The position numbers and the translations under genes were made by a program. A stretch of 64,000 nucleotides of DNA from Spinacia oleracea (lineage: Eukaryota > Streptophyta > Magnoliopsida > Caryophyllales > Amaranthaceae): the NCBI RefSeq assembly GCF_020520425.1, contig NC_079490.1, positions 38,634,723-38,698,722 of the forward strand. Direction: 5' to 3'. Shown here in pieces: positions 10,481 through 23,323 of the stretch. The first letter of the stretch is position 1. Each line of letters opens with the position of its first letter. The notes below the pieces were generated by a model. That model did not search any database, was not told the origin of the DNA, and saw nothing but the letters and a program-made list of their open reading frames with translations.

Positions 10481-11556
10481 TGTAGGGGGTTTTTTTTTTG
10501 TATTTTTCCCGTTTCCTACAGGGGGGGGGGGTTAAGCCGGCTCGTTTAGAGAACCGTTTGAATTTTTGCACCTCGAAGGAGTCGCCACCAAACTTTATTT
10601 AAGGTCTTGTTTGGAAAGATCGCAAATGACTCTATTTTCGGATAAGGCCTTGAATACTTGAAACAGATGGGTGAGATCCGGGCTCGGGAACGAAAATGCT
10701 TATTCGGCGAGCTTTAGAAATATTCAAGTACGTTGGCACAACATTAGTTCGAAAATAAAACCCTAGATTAGACAATGTGGGTTTGAATATTAGAGAAAAA
10801 TAGAATTTCTAATTGTACGGTGGTCACTTTGCTTTAAAGATTGATTTAAGGAACCTAAGGCCGGATTGTCCAAAAATATCTTTGTTAAGCGTGATGTAAC
10901 CTTTGTATTTTGTTGTATTTAGCATGTTGGTGATGAAAGCGATAAAGCACATAAAGCAACATCACAATACTAAATAAAGTGCGGAATTCGTAAATACAAG
11001 ACCCCCTAGAAAAGGACTAGGGAGTAGGTCCATATTGCCTAGAAATGGACTAGGCAAGTAAAGATGCGGAATTGAAAGTGCGGAATTGAAATTGCGGTAT
11101 TGAAATTGCGGTATTGAAAGTGCGATATTGAAAGTGCGATATTGAAAGGTGCGATATTGAAATTGCGATATTGAAAGTGCGATATTGAAAGGTGCGATAT
11201 TGAAATTTGTACTTGGGCACATGAGATTCGAACGCCAAGCGGATCCTTAAAAATAAGTGCGCCCGACACGAATTCAAAGCCAAAAATCTCAACTTGGGAG
11301 AGGTTGCTCAACCCAAATATCCTAGATTTTGCATATTAAACTTGAAATTGAAAGCTTGAATATTGAAATGTTTGAACTTGAAATGATTGAAATGTTTGAA
11401 CTTGAAATGATTGAAAATTGAACTTGAAATGATCCTAGTTTAGGGAAATAACTATGAATAACCCTAAACATGGCAAGATCTTTGAAAATTGAAGACTTGA
11501 ACTTGTATATTGAAAATGGAGTTTTGAATCTCAAAGACACGAATTAGGTGTCTACA
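10481..11556 (-). repeat. 5' LTR of element B (1,076 bp)
   Basis: On the plus strand it starts TGTAGGGGG and ends GTGTCTACA, giving TGTAGACACC...CCTACA on the minus strand. It shares the TGTAGACACC start with the Retand-like LTRs. The array at 11065-11205 lies inside. Confidence 0.7.
11065..11205. repeat. 'GTGCGATATTGAAA' minisatellite in LTR of element B
   Basis: About ten copies of a 13-16 bp unit (A/G)(T/A)TGCG(A/G)(T/A)ATTGAAA in direct order. Confidence 0.8.
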
Positions 11557-11946
11557 CCGGTCAAGGCCTTGTGTCTTGGCCGGTTACACTAAATATAACA
11601 TTAGGTTATATTTTCCCAACACACACACACAATTCAGTTTTTCCTTAACCTAAGCCTAATTCTGAAAATTACGTACGTTCAGTTTTTCTCTCTACTCAAA
11701 ACTGTTCTTCCCAAAAAAGCAAACACTCTTGAACGTTGTCTAAGCTACAATTATCAAGACTGGTCTGAACGTGTCGGTGAACCTAATAGAGGAACGACAA
11801 TTGGAGTTCTTTGTTCGTGTTCATCGATACTATACTCGGGAAAACACGCTTCAAATGTAAGTATGCTTAATCTGTGATTTATACATGTTTCCTGGCTTTG
11901 GGGATGTTCCGCACATGTTGTGTATGTTTAACTGTATTCCCCTACA
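11557..11946 (+). repeat. Copia LTR, 3' portion only
   Basis: Ends in CCCCTACA directly against gypsy protease sequence, so its right edge is an insertion boundary. It contains 'ggaacgacaattggagttct' and 'cacgcttcaaatgtaagt', phrases I associate with the R-U5 part of plant copia LTRs (family assignment from memory). No PBS follows, so it is a 3' or solo LTR in plus orientation. Its 5' part is displaced by element B. Confidence 0.5.
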
Positions 11947-12265
11947 CCAAGGCCTACCAAGCAAAACATGACAAACATCCATATCAAGAACATCACAAAG
12001 TACCTCTTCCTTATAGTGCTTTCCGATGGAGATAAGGACTCTGCAGGCCAATGTGACTCGAACTTGGGACCCCTTACTAACCCAACCGAGGGTGTACGGC
12101 TTCTCATGTGGTTCCGTTTGTAACTTCAAATAATCCACCATCTTCTGTGAAACTAGATTATCTGTGCTACCATTATCCACGATCAGTTTACAAACCTTGT
12201 TCTAAATGGAACAGTGAGTCTTGAAAAAAAAAATTGCGTTGCCCTTCATCCTTCGATGTCAAAAG
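11947..12265 (-). pseudogene. Ty3/gypsy retropepsin (element C), broken
   Basis: The minus strand encodes DNGSTDNLVSQKMVDYLKL, where the catalytic triad region has DNG for the usual DSG, then about 50 residues and CHVLLGRPW, the conserved C-terminal protease motif. A copia LTR replaces everything after GRPW. Upstream, a run of T and an in-frame stop break the link to gag. The TSD copy at 12261-12265 joins it to the gag C-terminus at 24086. The aspartic protease would cleave the Gag-Pol polyprotein; this copy is dead. Confidence 0.8.
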
Positions 12266-12905
12266 TGTTAGGTTATGATACATATAAATCATATATATTT
12301 CATGCGGAAAAACCATAAAGCCAGGAATCCAAATTAATTGCCACATAACAATTAGCATAATTTAGGATGCATACTCTTTGTAGCGTGCCCTCCCTAGCTG
12401 CTTCCGAACCGAACAAGAAAAAGTTTAGGACTCCAAATGACGTCCCTCCGTAGATAGTCCACAGCACGTTTGGATCCGCCTTAGATTTAATTAACTAGAA
12501 TTGCACCTAAGGTATTATGTTTTATTCGAATATTTGAGGCAATATTAACGTTAGTTTTAATCCTTAAAACTATGTGAATACTTGAAATTATGTATTCATA
12601 AATTGTGAATGCCATCACATATTCATAGGGTAGGAATAATGGAATTAGAAGTCTACTAGGTTTCAAGTAATCTAATTCTATTAGAATTAGACTTTAATTA
12701 AAACTAGTAACTTTAGGAAATTAATCTTTTCATCTAATCCTAATTGCTTAAGGATTTGATGCATACACGAACTTCAACACACACACGCGCGCGGCCCACA
12801 AGGGGCGCAGGCCATGCGCGCGCGCGCGGAGAAGCCCACACGCTGCTCGCACCCCACGACTTGCTCGCAGCCCATGGGCACGCTGGGCCTGGCCTTGCGC
12901 TGGGC
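12266..12905 (-). repeat. SIRE-like solo LTR, left segment
   Basis: Starts TGTTAGGTTATGATACATAT after AAAAG (12261-12265). Interrupted at 12905 by a complete element of the same family and resumes at 23329. Diverged from the young LTRs. The (CG)n-rich stretch near 12785-12905 is where the younger copy inserted. Confidence 0.8.
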
Positions 12906-14285
12906 TGTTAGGTTATGATACATATGACATTTACATAGATCATGCGGAAACAACCATTAACCCAGGAAACATATTATTTACACATAATCATATAGCATAA
13001 TTAGATGCATACTCTTTGTTGCGTGCCTTCCCTAGCTGCGCCCGAACCGAACAAGAACAAGTCTTTAGGACTCCAAGTGTCGTCCCTCCGTAGATAGTCC
13101 ACAGCACGTCCGGATCCGCCTTAAGATTGACCAACTAGAATCGCCCTTAAGGTACTAGAAAATTCGGCACTTTTATGAGCAAGATGTGTTTTAATTTTCT
13201 CTCAAAAAACTCACTTTTGAATACTTTGAAACTTGTGTATAAATTATGACCCCTAGGCCTTTATTTATAGAGTTATGGAAAAGGAATCGTAATCCTAGTA
13301 GGATGCGAATTAATTGGAATTAGAATCCTACATGAATTCTATTTAATTAATTTATCCAATTAGGAATAGACATTTAATCATACACTGACTCTTGCAGATT
13401 CAGGAATCATGCATGAGCACAAACTCACACACACACGGCAGCCACAAGGGCTGCCCATGCGTGCGAGCAGCAGCCCGCGCAGCACGGCCCACGCAGCCGT
13501 GGCCCTTGGCGCGCGCTGGGCCTGCCTTGCGGTAGGCCTGGGCGCTGCCTTGGCTGGGCTTGTGGCGCGCACGCTTGCTGGGCGATGGCCCCGGCTTCGT
13601 GCTGGGCCTTCGTCCGGCAAGCCTCGTCCGATGCTAATTCGTACGATACGCTTCCGATTAAATTTCCATTTCCGGAATCTATTTCCGATACGAACAATAT
13701 TTAATATTTCCGATTCCGGAATTAATTTCCGTTTCGAACAAATATTTAATATTTCCGTTTCCGGAATTATTTTCCGATTCCGGCAATATTTCCGATTCTG
13801 ACAATATTTCCGTTTCCGGCAATATTTCCGATTCTGGTAATATTTCCATTTCCAATAATATTTTCCGATACGTACCATGTTTCCGTTTCCGGCAACATCT
13901 ACGACTTGGATAATATTCATATTTCCGATACGATCCATATTTCCGTTTCCGGCAATATCATCGTTTCCGGAGTATTCATTTCTTGCCTGTGACGATCTTA
14001 GCTCCCACTGAAACCAAGATCCGTCGGTTCCGAATATTCATAGATGGAGTATTTAATGCCATTAAATACTTGATCCGTTTACGTACTATTTGTGTGACCC
14101 TACGGGTTCAGTCAAGAGTAAGCTGTGGATTAATATCATTAATTCCACTTGAACTGAAGCGGCCTCTAGCTAGGCATTCAGCTCACTTGATCTCACTGAA
14201 TTATTAACTTGTTAATTAATACTGAACCGCATTTATTAGACTTAACATAGAATGCATACTTGGACCAAGGGCATTATTTCCTTCA
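12906..14285 (-). repeat. 3' LTR of the SIRE-like element
   Basis: The minus strand starts TGAAGGAAATAATGCCC and ends ATCATAACCTAACA. Reading frames on both strands here are by-products of a GC-rich patch and the repeat array. Confidence 0.85.
13645..13985. repeat. 'TTTCCGATTCCGGCAATA' array inside LTR
   Basis: Roughly 14 diverged copies of an 18-22 bp unit (TTTCC G(A/T)TTCCGGNAATA). Copies of the array also lie at 22683-23023, 23450-23790 and 56630-56960 in the other LTRs of the family. Confidence 0.8.
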
Positions 14286-14297
14286 GTCTCCCACTTG
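14286..14297 (-). other. Polypurine tract of the SIRE-like element
   Basis: The minus strand reads CAAGTGGGAGAC immediately before the TG of the 3' LTR. Confidence 0.7.
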
Positions 14298-16608
14298 TCC
14301 TTAGGGACAAGTGTGCATTTCCTAATTCCTTTGTCGCTCGATGCTTGCTCTTGAACATAAGGTAAGAGTTGTCATCCTTATTATGTCCAGAGGTGTTCCT
14401 CGGTTTCAGAGTTCAACTGATCAAATAAACAGATAATCATAGCCTATGATTCATCCGAGCACGGCCATGCATTTCACAGTTTCTAGCTCTCCGAGTGGCC
14501 TTGTACAACTTTTAAGCATCTCATCCCGATTTATGGGAGGACAATCCCAATCTTGCGATCTTGAGATTAGACTTCGTTTGATAGGTGATTACCTGAGCGT
14601 TGCCTTTATAGCCTCCTTTTACGGTGCGACGGTTGGTCAACGTCAAAGCAACCAGTTCTCAAACAAGTAATCTCAAATCACTCAGGTATTGAGGATTTAG
14701 TGTCTAATAATTTAATGAAATTTACTTATGACAGACTTTCATCTCTTACAGTAAAGTTTCATAGGTCTTGTCCGATACTAGTCTTCCCAAAGTAAGTATC
14801 TATGCAAATGATTATGACATTGCCATGTCCACATAGTTCAAGAAACAGAACTACTAGTCATCTTGCATTCTAGTCGTCTAACGTTTTCTATGCGTCCAAT
14901 TTTATAGAAAACTCCGACTAGGGACCATTTTCAACCTTTGACATTCAAGTTCACTTGATAGACATTTCTTAGTCACAGGACTGGTCCTGACAGTCTATCT
15001 TGAATATTTCGTCAAATTTGAAGGGACTCATCATTTAATACTAAAATGGAATATGAAAATACATTTATATATGATAAATGTTCAACCCCAATGTTTTACA
15101 ACCATGGGCCTCAAACCCATTTTCTAAAACAATTCATGGAATTCAAAGCTATGCTTGATTTCCAGTGCGACAATGTGAGTGTTGCTTCTCACTTGTTGCA
15201 TAGGTTTAGTTATCATGCTTTGCCAATCTTAACATCCTTTTCATCGAATGTTCTTTGAGATATGATGATAAGATCTTTTCGAGTTTGTTTATTATGTGAT
15301 CTAGTCTTTCTTACTACATTAGTGGTTCTACGCATTTTGCAATGAAGAACCATTAAGTTAGCAGACGTTTTTCTTGCTTCAAGAGTGGTTCCACGCATTT
15401 TTCAATGAAGAACCATCAAGCCAGCAGATAGGTGATCTACCCAAGTTCAGTGAAGAACTTTAAACAACCCTGTTTTATTGCTTCTTAGGCAATAATTACT
15501 TTTACTTCAACTGCATAGGTTGCTAGTGATGCTTTGTTTGGATTTACCTATCCAAGCAGTTCATAGATATGTGGAAGACTCTCCAACTATATCTTAGAAC
15601 ATAGAAATTAATATTTTAATTTCCCACGCAACAACTCATGGTCTCCAATCCATGTTGCCATTTCAAAACACGATGCTCTATAGCTCGTCCTTATCAATGG
15701 TTAACTCCAAAGGGTCTTGCTTGATCCTTTGCCAGTGGTTATGCGTGTAGCATCAATATTTAGCGTATCTTTATTTCCTTGAATCAAGAACTATTCCTAT
15801 GTACCTTTTCAAGTACCATAAGTATTCTTGGTCTCAATCTAGTTGATCTTCACTTAGATCAATAGAGATTGGTATATGTTCGTCATGCCTTAAAGTCATA
15901 CGATACGTTTTTGGCGATCCTCATATTATATCATACATGATAAATTCTTTTGCAGAATAATTCCCAATTGAATTCTATTCATGTAACTTTAGCTCATTCA
16001 ATTTTAGTAGATACTGAATCCAGCTAAATTCTTTGACATATAATATAGGTTAAGAATCTCATTTAGACTCTTTGATGTTCAACTTAGTAAATGCTTATAC
16101 ATAGTTCAAACATTCTTTACTTAGATTTATTCACATGGGTCGAATATCTCCAATGGAGACTTTCGTGTTTGATTTAGTAAATGCCATTACTTAATCTAAA
16201 ACAATATTATAAGATCTTTGTAAATAGATCTTAATACCCAATATGTACTAAGTTTCGCCATGGTCCATTATTGATGAATAATTTCAAATCTAAGTCATTA
16301 GCATTTGAATGTTATTTCACAATAGAGAGATATGTGTGTGATACACATAGGACCAAATAAGTTTTTATGTACTCCCACTAAACTTCTTATACATCTATAA
16401 GAATCATGTACATTTTATGAAACTAAAATACTTATTAGCTTCACTAAAATACAGTTCCAACTCCCAATTGCTTGCTTAAATCTGTACTTAGATTTTATAA
16501 GCTAGCTTTCTCTTTCAAGCATTTATTTGGATCCACAAATCCTATGACATACCATGTACATAGTTTATTCCAACATTTGATTGAGGAATACGTTTTGTCA
16601 TCCAATTG
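14298..16608 (-). other. SIRE-like interior, 3' side, no coding sequence
   Basis: AT-rich with frequent stops in all frames and no domain recognised. In autonomous SIRE elements the C-terminal pol and extra 3' region would be here. Confidence 0.5.
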
Positions 16609-16821
16609 CTATATGTACCAATATGCAATTATTGCTTGAATTATAGACTTGAGCATTACGATTATGCATGAGGTTTCAACACAATTTACACCATGAATTT
16701 GCTTGTAACCTTTAGCAACTAATCTAGCTTTGTGTGTGAACACAATTCCATGTTTGATGGTTTTTATCCTTAAAACAAACTTGCAACCAATAGGTGTGAA
16801 CCCATTCTTGCAAATCAACAA
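16609..16821 (-). pseudogene. Copia reverse transcriptase remnant
   Basis: HKARLVAKGYKQIHGVNCVE and ...MLKSI match the start of the copia RT domain (usual form FKARLVAKGF.Q..GIDY.ETF...). The next conserved blocks, including the catalytic YVDD, are not detectable. Confidence 0.65.
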
Positions 16822-19800
16822 AATTTCAATTTTGTCATCAAAACATTGAGTATGTTTTATGGCCTCTAACCATTTAAAACATTTGAGTCTATATATGGCC
16901 TCTAACCATTTTAGGGAATCTAGGTTTCGTCATAGCTTTCTTACAAGTCACAAACTCATTAATCTACATGATAATAGTTTGACTGCAAGTTGTAGGTTTC
17001 TTCACTATTTAATAGAAGAATCTCATAGTTTCATTGACCTGATTTCTATGTTTCTTTACTATCTAATAGAAGAATCTCATAGTTTCAGTGACTTGAATTC
17101 TATGCCTACTTGGGTATAGAACATCAAACATTAGAATATCAATAGCCACTTAAAGTCCTTTGAATATTCTGTTCTCCTTGAAGCACTTGTAAAGTCTTCT
17201 AAGAGATGTCTATTCTTTAAAGCCACTTGTAAAGTCCTTACAGAATAAGTTCGGATTTTCTGAAGCACTTCGAAAAGCCTCCGGAATGTCCGTTTATGTT
17301 TGTTGTTCGCCTCGAAAACTTTCGAGGTCTATTTTCTCCCACTTGTCATTTTGGAAACGAATCTCCAAAAGGACATTATTTCGAGCAAACAAACATTATG
17401 TTCTCAAAAATTCGTGGTAGAAACAATACCCTTGTGTCTCATTTGAATAAATCACAATGAAACATATATCTAGACTTGGGCCTTAGTTTGTTGAATAACA
17501 AACACTAAGCTCCCACTGAGTTTAGCAACTCTTTAGATATAATTTGAAAAGATATCCTGAAATTACTTTTCAATAGCTTTGACGAATTTGGTTTAGTTTG
17601 GTGGTAGTTGAGCATTTTGTTTTAGAAATTATAGGAAAAGTCTTTATGATTCATCATTGATCGAATCAAGTACTAATTGACTTCGATCATTCCAACGTAG
17701 ATATGCCATATCTTATGGAGCTAGATTGTGAAATTACAACACACAATCATTGATGATCATATTTGGTCTCAAGTAATCATCAACATGATCTAACCTAGAT
17801 CTTTATGATTTCTTGCCGAGTGGATTTTATACTTCTGAATCTTTGAACTAGCCAAACAGATTCAACTTATATCACATTTGAGTAAATAAACCTATATTCA
17901 CTCAAATCCATGTGAAATAGTAAAGTCATAAAACCTTTCTTTAGCTTTGAACTCTATCGTCTAGGCGTTCTAACAATAGTTCATATTCTTTGTTACTTTC
18001 AACATGTAAGACTAGCTTGTCTTAAGTTGATCTAGAAATCAACCAACTTTCAAAAGTCCATCAAAATAGAGCTTATGAATGTTAACTTGTTGATATGGTC
18101 TAAGCAACAATGCCAAAGATTTAATGGAACTCAAATCAAGGGTTTGATTTGAACCTAGTAAAGTTCTTTAAAGAGTTGTTTGTTTTAATCAAGCATATTG
18201 ACTCAACCAGTAATTGACCATTTCATTCAAATAAACAAACAAACAAGCATTGTTTTTGTTCTTCGAATGTGAGTCTTTCTGTGTTTGAAGCAGAAATTTA
18301 GGTATGCTGATTATGGAACAAAATAGCCATTAAGTTCCAGCCTTTGAAAGGACTTAAAACAAACTAGATGACCCTACAACTAATGTAGCATTACCATGCT
18401 TCATTTCCCACTTGTAGGCCATTAGTGTAGCCTAGCTTCCATTATTTGAGTTATTACCGAAGTAAGAACCTCAAGCGGTATATGATACCAAGGAAGTTTG
18501 ATTGCTAGGTCACTTCTCTTTAAATATAAACTTATAGGTAGAAACGGAATCGTAATTCCTTTCATTTGTTCCTCGTTTTCCTATTTCTTGTACCCTTTCT
18601 TACAGTCTTAAGAATTGAATTCTTTAGTGTTGACTTTTATACTTTGTTAGACATGTCCAATGTCACCAACAAGGTTCTTTACCATTTTAATTTATGTTGA
18701 ATATTTTGTTTCAACTAGATGATCTTACCAGAAGCTTCTAAAGTTCTCTAAGCATCGATCTATTCGAATGTCTAGGGACTAGACTCATTCGAGAATTAAA
18801 TGGACAAAGATATTAGGTTGTTAACCATTGGTAAAGCTGAGCGTATTAGACTCAATGCTTTATGATCTCAAAACTACAGTGTATTTTGAATTCACAAGCA
18901 CCAATTGGTTTGCCATTCGATTTTGATATTCGAAAACAACCATAAAAGTCGATATAAGAAACGTACATTTTAAATTGCTCACTTTCTCTCTTTTCCGTGA
19001 ATCGTTCTTGGATTCACTACCAATCGAGGAAATTTACTGTTACCTTTCTAAAAGGATTTATTGCAGTGCAAGATATTTAATTATAAACAATAATTAAAAC
19101 ATACATTGAAGCATGCAAAGTCTAAACATTTATCATGAATAATAACTTGAAATTAAAGCAACCATGCAATTCAAACAAGTTATTAGCATTTTATTCGAAT
19201 TTATTGTTCCGGCAGGTGTGAATAAAATGATTCCAAGACCCTAAAACCATTGAAGAATTAAGCACAGTTTGTCGACTCAATTCTAAAACATTTTAGGTAA
19301 GCAAAAGCCTTTTGCTAATAGTCTAGAAACTACTCTTGGTTGATAGGTACGTCTAAGAACTTATTAGGAAAACCTATCGATTTTGCCACGACATAAAAGG
19401 ACTCCTTACTTATATCGTTGAGTTTCACCAAAACTAACATGTACTCACAATTATTTGTGTACCTTGCCCCTTTAGGACCAATAAGTAACACCTCGCTGAG
19501 CGAAAACTATTACTAGATTGATGTAAAGGATATCCAAGCAAGTGTATATTTTGGCATGGCACCTTTTAACTCAATTTTTAAGTTTGGAACTTAAGGCTCT
19601 TACTATGTTGGTTAGATTTTAAGTGAACTAAAATCCTTAATCATGCAACATAATCAAGCTTTTGATCTCATGCATTTTAAGACATATTTAAAGCAATAAA
19701 TAACTTAAAACATGCATAAGATATTTGTGATCTAGTATGGCCCGACTTCATCTTGAAGCTTTGACTTCAAAGTCCGTCTTGAAAATCTCCGTGGGAGGCA

Positions 19801-20520
19801 CCATTTTCTTCAAATAGGATAAGCTATAACTAATTACAACTATTTGATGGTACGCAGACCATTTTGAATTAAAAATTAACTTTGGTGCTTTAGACCAATT
19901 ACATTCAAATTAATGGTACGCAGACCATATTTTCTATCCTATTTGGGCCATACTAGTCACTTCATAACCTGCAAAACAGTACATATACAATATATACCAT
20001 TCACCCATTCATTATCATGAATGGCCCACATAGCTGGTTAGTAAAACACATTATGCATCACGTAAACATTTGCAGCAATTAATCAAGGTCACCAATAATC
20101 TACCAATTATTCAGTCCTTATTAATTCTAATCGAGTTGTTTTAACCTTAAGGATTTGTAGACCTAATCAAGAGTTTATGACTAAAAAGCGCTCCCACTTA
20201 AACCAATAAATTCATATGCTTTACTAATTTTAAACATAAAATTGTATTTCTAGTCTAACCGGAAACATACAAATTTAATTAAAATTTAAAGCTCATATAA
20301 ATTTATAATTGAATCCAAAAATTTAATTTAATTTCAGTCGCATTTAAATTAATTCATGATTTTAATTTTAGTAAAATAATTAGAATAAATTCCATTTATT
20401 ATAATTATAATATTCAAAATTAAAATCCAAGAAATTAATTCAAATTATTAATTTTAAAATTAATTAAAATTACGTGAACTGAAATTTTCAAATTAAACAT
20501 TCAAAACGATCTAATCGTAA
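16822..20520 (-). other. SIRE-like interior, 5' side, no coding sequence
   Basis: No gag, protease or integrase motif. PPT-like strings (minus CAAGTGGGA / AGTGGGAG) recur at about 17336, 17511, 18408 and 20191. Confidence 0.5.
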
Positions 20521-20524
20521 CGCA

Positions 20525-21170
20525 AACACCCTACGCGTTGCACGCCCATGGGCCGCACGCACACAGCCATTGCTGGCCATGTGCGCGCAGCCCATGCGCT
20601 CGTCGCATAGCTGCTGCTGTCTCATCGCAAGCCTCCGCACAGCGCCCCATCGCACGCGAGCTATCGCTCGCAGTGCGCGCGCGAGATCGCTCGCTGGGCG
20701 CGCTGGCTCGCTCGCTGTGCGCGCGAGCCATCGCTCGCTGGGGCGCGACATCGCTCGCTGGGCGAGCGACATCGCGCGCTGCGCGCGCGAGCCATCGCTC
20801 GCTGGCGCGAGCCATCGCTCGCTGGTGCGCGACATCGCTCGCTGGGCGAGCGACATCGCGCGCTGCGCGCGCGAGCAGTGCTGGGCGCAGCGCTCGTGGC
20901 ACGCGAGCTTGCGCTCGCTGCGCGCGAGGCTGCGCGCACTTGTGCGAGGCAGCGCGCGTTGTGGCGCAGCTCGCTTGCTGCCCACACGCGACTGCCTTGG
21001 CTCGCCCTTCGCCCATGCCCATTCGTTCATTGCTCGTGGCACACGACACAAGGCAGGGCTGCTGCCTTGTGCTCGTGCACTACGCCCTTGCTCATTGCAT
21101 TCGTGCCGCACGGGCGACGAGCTCCCTTGCTCGTCGTCGCATGCCCGCATTATACAACACCCCTTAAGGG
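20525..21170. repeat. GC-rich 'GCGCGAGCCATCGCTCGCTG' block in the SIRE-like leader
   Basis: About 650 bp of very GC-rich DNA in AT-rich surroundings. Core units GCGCGAGC(C/G)ATCGCTCGCTGG are repeated at 20720-20880 and are self-complementary (GCGAGC/GCTCGC). It lies 0.8-1.4 kb downstream of the PBS. Long open frames exist in five frames at once, which reflects absence of AT-rich stop codons and not coding. Confidence 0.75.
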
Positions 21171-21926
21171 TAACACGAAGCGTCCATTGCTTCGTGCGTG
21201 CAAGTTATTTGAACGAATCGCATAAAAATTTAAAATTTATATTTAAAATTAATGACAAATTAATAAATATTATTAATTTCATAATTTTAGGGCGAAAAAT
21301 CGAAAATTTATTATCCAATTGATTTCCGATTGATATGGATTCAAGTCTAGGTCATAAAAATTTAAAATTTATCGTAAATTTACAATTTTTATGGTGGTTT
21401 TTAATCATAGGTTTCTAATTAAATTACAATTAATTATGAAAATCAAACTAATTCTAAATTATTCTAATTTTCAACAAATTAATCATAATTACAAATTAGA
21501 TTGCATAATTAACAAGACTAGGCATTCAAACTTGTTAAACATATGCAGTAGGTCAATCAAAAATTCAAGATTTATCAACAAGAATCGCAAATATTTAATT
21601 TAACATCTTAAATTTACGAAATTTTGCATTCGAAAAACTAAAACCTTCGAAAAGTCATAGTTAGGCTTCGAATTTGAGAATTCTGGGTTCGGCAGAAAAA
21701 TACTATTTTTGTCAAAATTTTAGAATGCCTTTTACATGCGGAATTGACACAAAAATCACTCAATTCGGATGAGTAATGAAGAAACTGCCGAAAAACTGCG
21801 TACATATAATTAAATAAACGCAATTTGCAATTAATTAACAATTACGAAAATTAATCACCCCTTTTAATTCTTGCAAATTTGTAATATTTAACCATGTTCA
21901 TGCCATTTAGATTATGAAAATAATAA

Positions 21927-21942
21927 GGGGCTCGTGATACCA
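21927..21942 (-). other. PBS of the SIRE-like element
   Basis: The minus strand reads TGGTATCACGAGCCCC one base after the LTR end. Close to the tRNA-iMet-type PBS TGGTATCAGAGCC. Confidence 0.75.
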
Positions 21943-21943
21943 C

Positions 21944-23323
21944 TGTTAGGTTATGATACATATGACATTTACATAGATCATGCGGAAACAACCATTAACC
22001 CAGGAAACATATTATTTACACATAATCATATAGCATAATTAGATGCATACTCTTTGTTGCGTGCCTTCCCTAGCTGCGCCCGAACCGAACAAGAACAAGT
22101 CTTTAGGACTCCAAGTGTCGTCCCTCCGTAGATAGTCCACAGCACGTCCGGATCCGCCTTAAGATTGACCAACTAGAATCGCCCTTAAGGTACTAGAAAA
22201 TTCGGCACTTTTATGAGCAAGATGTGTTTTAATTTTCTCTCAAAAAACTCACTTTTGAATACTTTGAAACTTGTGTATAAATTATGACCCCTAGGCCTTT
22301 ATTTATAGAGTTATGGAAAAGGAATCGTAATCCTAGTAGGATGCGAATTAATTGGAATTAGAATCCTACATGAATTCTATTTAATTAATTTATCCAATTA
22401 GGAATAGACATTTAATCATACACTGACTCTTGCAGATTCAGGAATCATGCATGAGCACAAACTCACACACACACGGCAGCCACAAGGGCTGCCCATGCGT
22501 GCGAGCAGCAGCCCGCGCAGCACGGCCCACGCAGCCGTGGCCCTTGGCGCGCGCTGGGCCTGCCTTGCGGTAGGCCTGGGCGCTGCCTTGGCTGGGCTTG
22601 TGGCGCGCACGCTTGCTGGGCGATGGCCCCGGCTTCGTGCTGGGCCTTCGTCCGGCAAGCCTCGTCCGATGCTAATTCGTACGATACGCTTCCGATTAAA
22701 TTTCCATTTCCGGAATCTATTTCCGATACGAACAATATTTAATATTTCCGATTCCGGAATTAATTTCCGTTTCGAACAAATATTTAATATTTCCGTTTCC
22801 GGAATTATTTTCCGATTCCGGCAATATTTCCGATTCTGACAATATTTCCGTTTCCGGCAATATTTCCGATTCTGGTAATATTTCCATTTCCAATAATATT
22901 TTCCGATACGTACCATGTTTCCGTTTCCGGCAACATCTACGACTTGGATAATATTCATATTTCCGATACGATCCATATTTCCGTTTCCGGCAATATCATC
23001 GTTTCCGGAGTATTCATTTCTTGCCTGTGACGATCTTAGCTCCCACTGAAACCAAGATCCGTCGGTTCCGAATATTCATAGATGGAGTATTTAATGCCAT
23101 TAAATACTTGATCCGTTTACGTACTATTTGTGTGACCCTACGGGTTCAGTCAAGAGTAAGCTGTGGATTAATATCATTAATTCCACTTGAACTGAAGCGG
23201 CCTCTAGCTAGGCATTCAGCTCACTTGATCTCACTGAATTATTAACTTGTTAATTAATACTGAACCGCATTTATTAGACTTAACATAGAATGCATACTTG
23301 GACCAAGGGCATTATTTCCTTCA
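21944..23323 (-). repeat. 5' LTR of the SIRE-like element
   Basis: Same length and apparently the same sequence as 12906-14285. Followed by TSD TGGGC. Confidence 0.85.

Larger units (their letters stand above)
7494..11556 (-). mobile_element. Tat-like Ty3/gypsy element B, 5' end (minus strand)
   Basis: On the minus strand: 5' LTR (11556-10481), PBS (10476-10460), then a long noncoding leader running left to 7494, where element A interrupts it. The leader holds two minisatellite arrays and a GC hairpin. Short minus-strand frames at 7457-7734 (for example one beginning MGSSKRRKVEKK) could be the start of gag, but no known domain is visible. The other LTR is outside the window. Confidence 0.7.
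12906..23323 (-). mobile_element. Complete SIRE/Maximus-like copia element, 10,418 bp, TSD TGGGC
   Basis: Two LTRs of 1,380 bp each (12906-14285 and 21944-23323) at a constant offset of 9,038 bp. I saw no difference between them by eye, which implies recent insertion. TGGGC flanks both sides (12901-12905, 23324-23328). The PBS beside the right LTR and the polypurine tract beside the left LTR give minus orientation. Between them only a decayed reverse transcriptase scrap (16609-16821) is recognisable. Young LTRs with dead coding sequence indicate a non-autonomous copy mobilised by proteins from another element. Confidence 0.85.

Noticed and set aside
13378..13938. 186-codon frame, repeated at 22416-22976
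   Set aside because: Lies within the LTR and is made by the TTTCCGATTCCGG array; the duplicate is simply the other LTR.
20488..21322. Long overlapping reading frames on both strands (Ala/Arg/Ser-rich, up to 250 codons)
   Set aside because: Caused by GC-rich tandem repeats that lack stop codons in several frames at once; no domain or codon bias.
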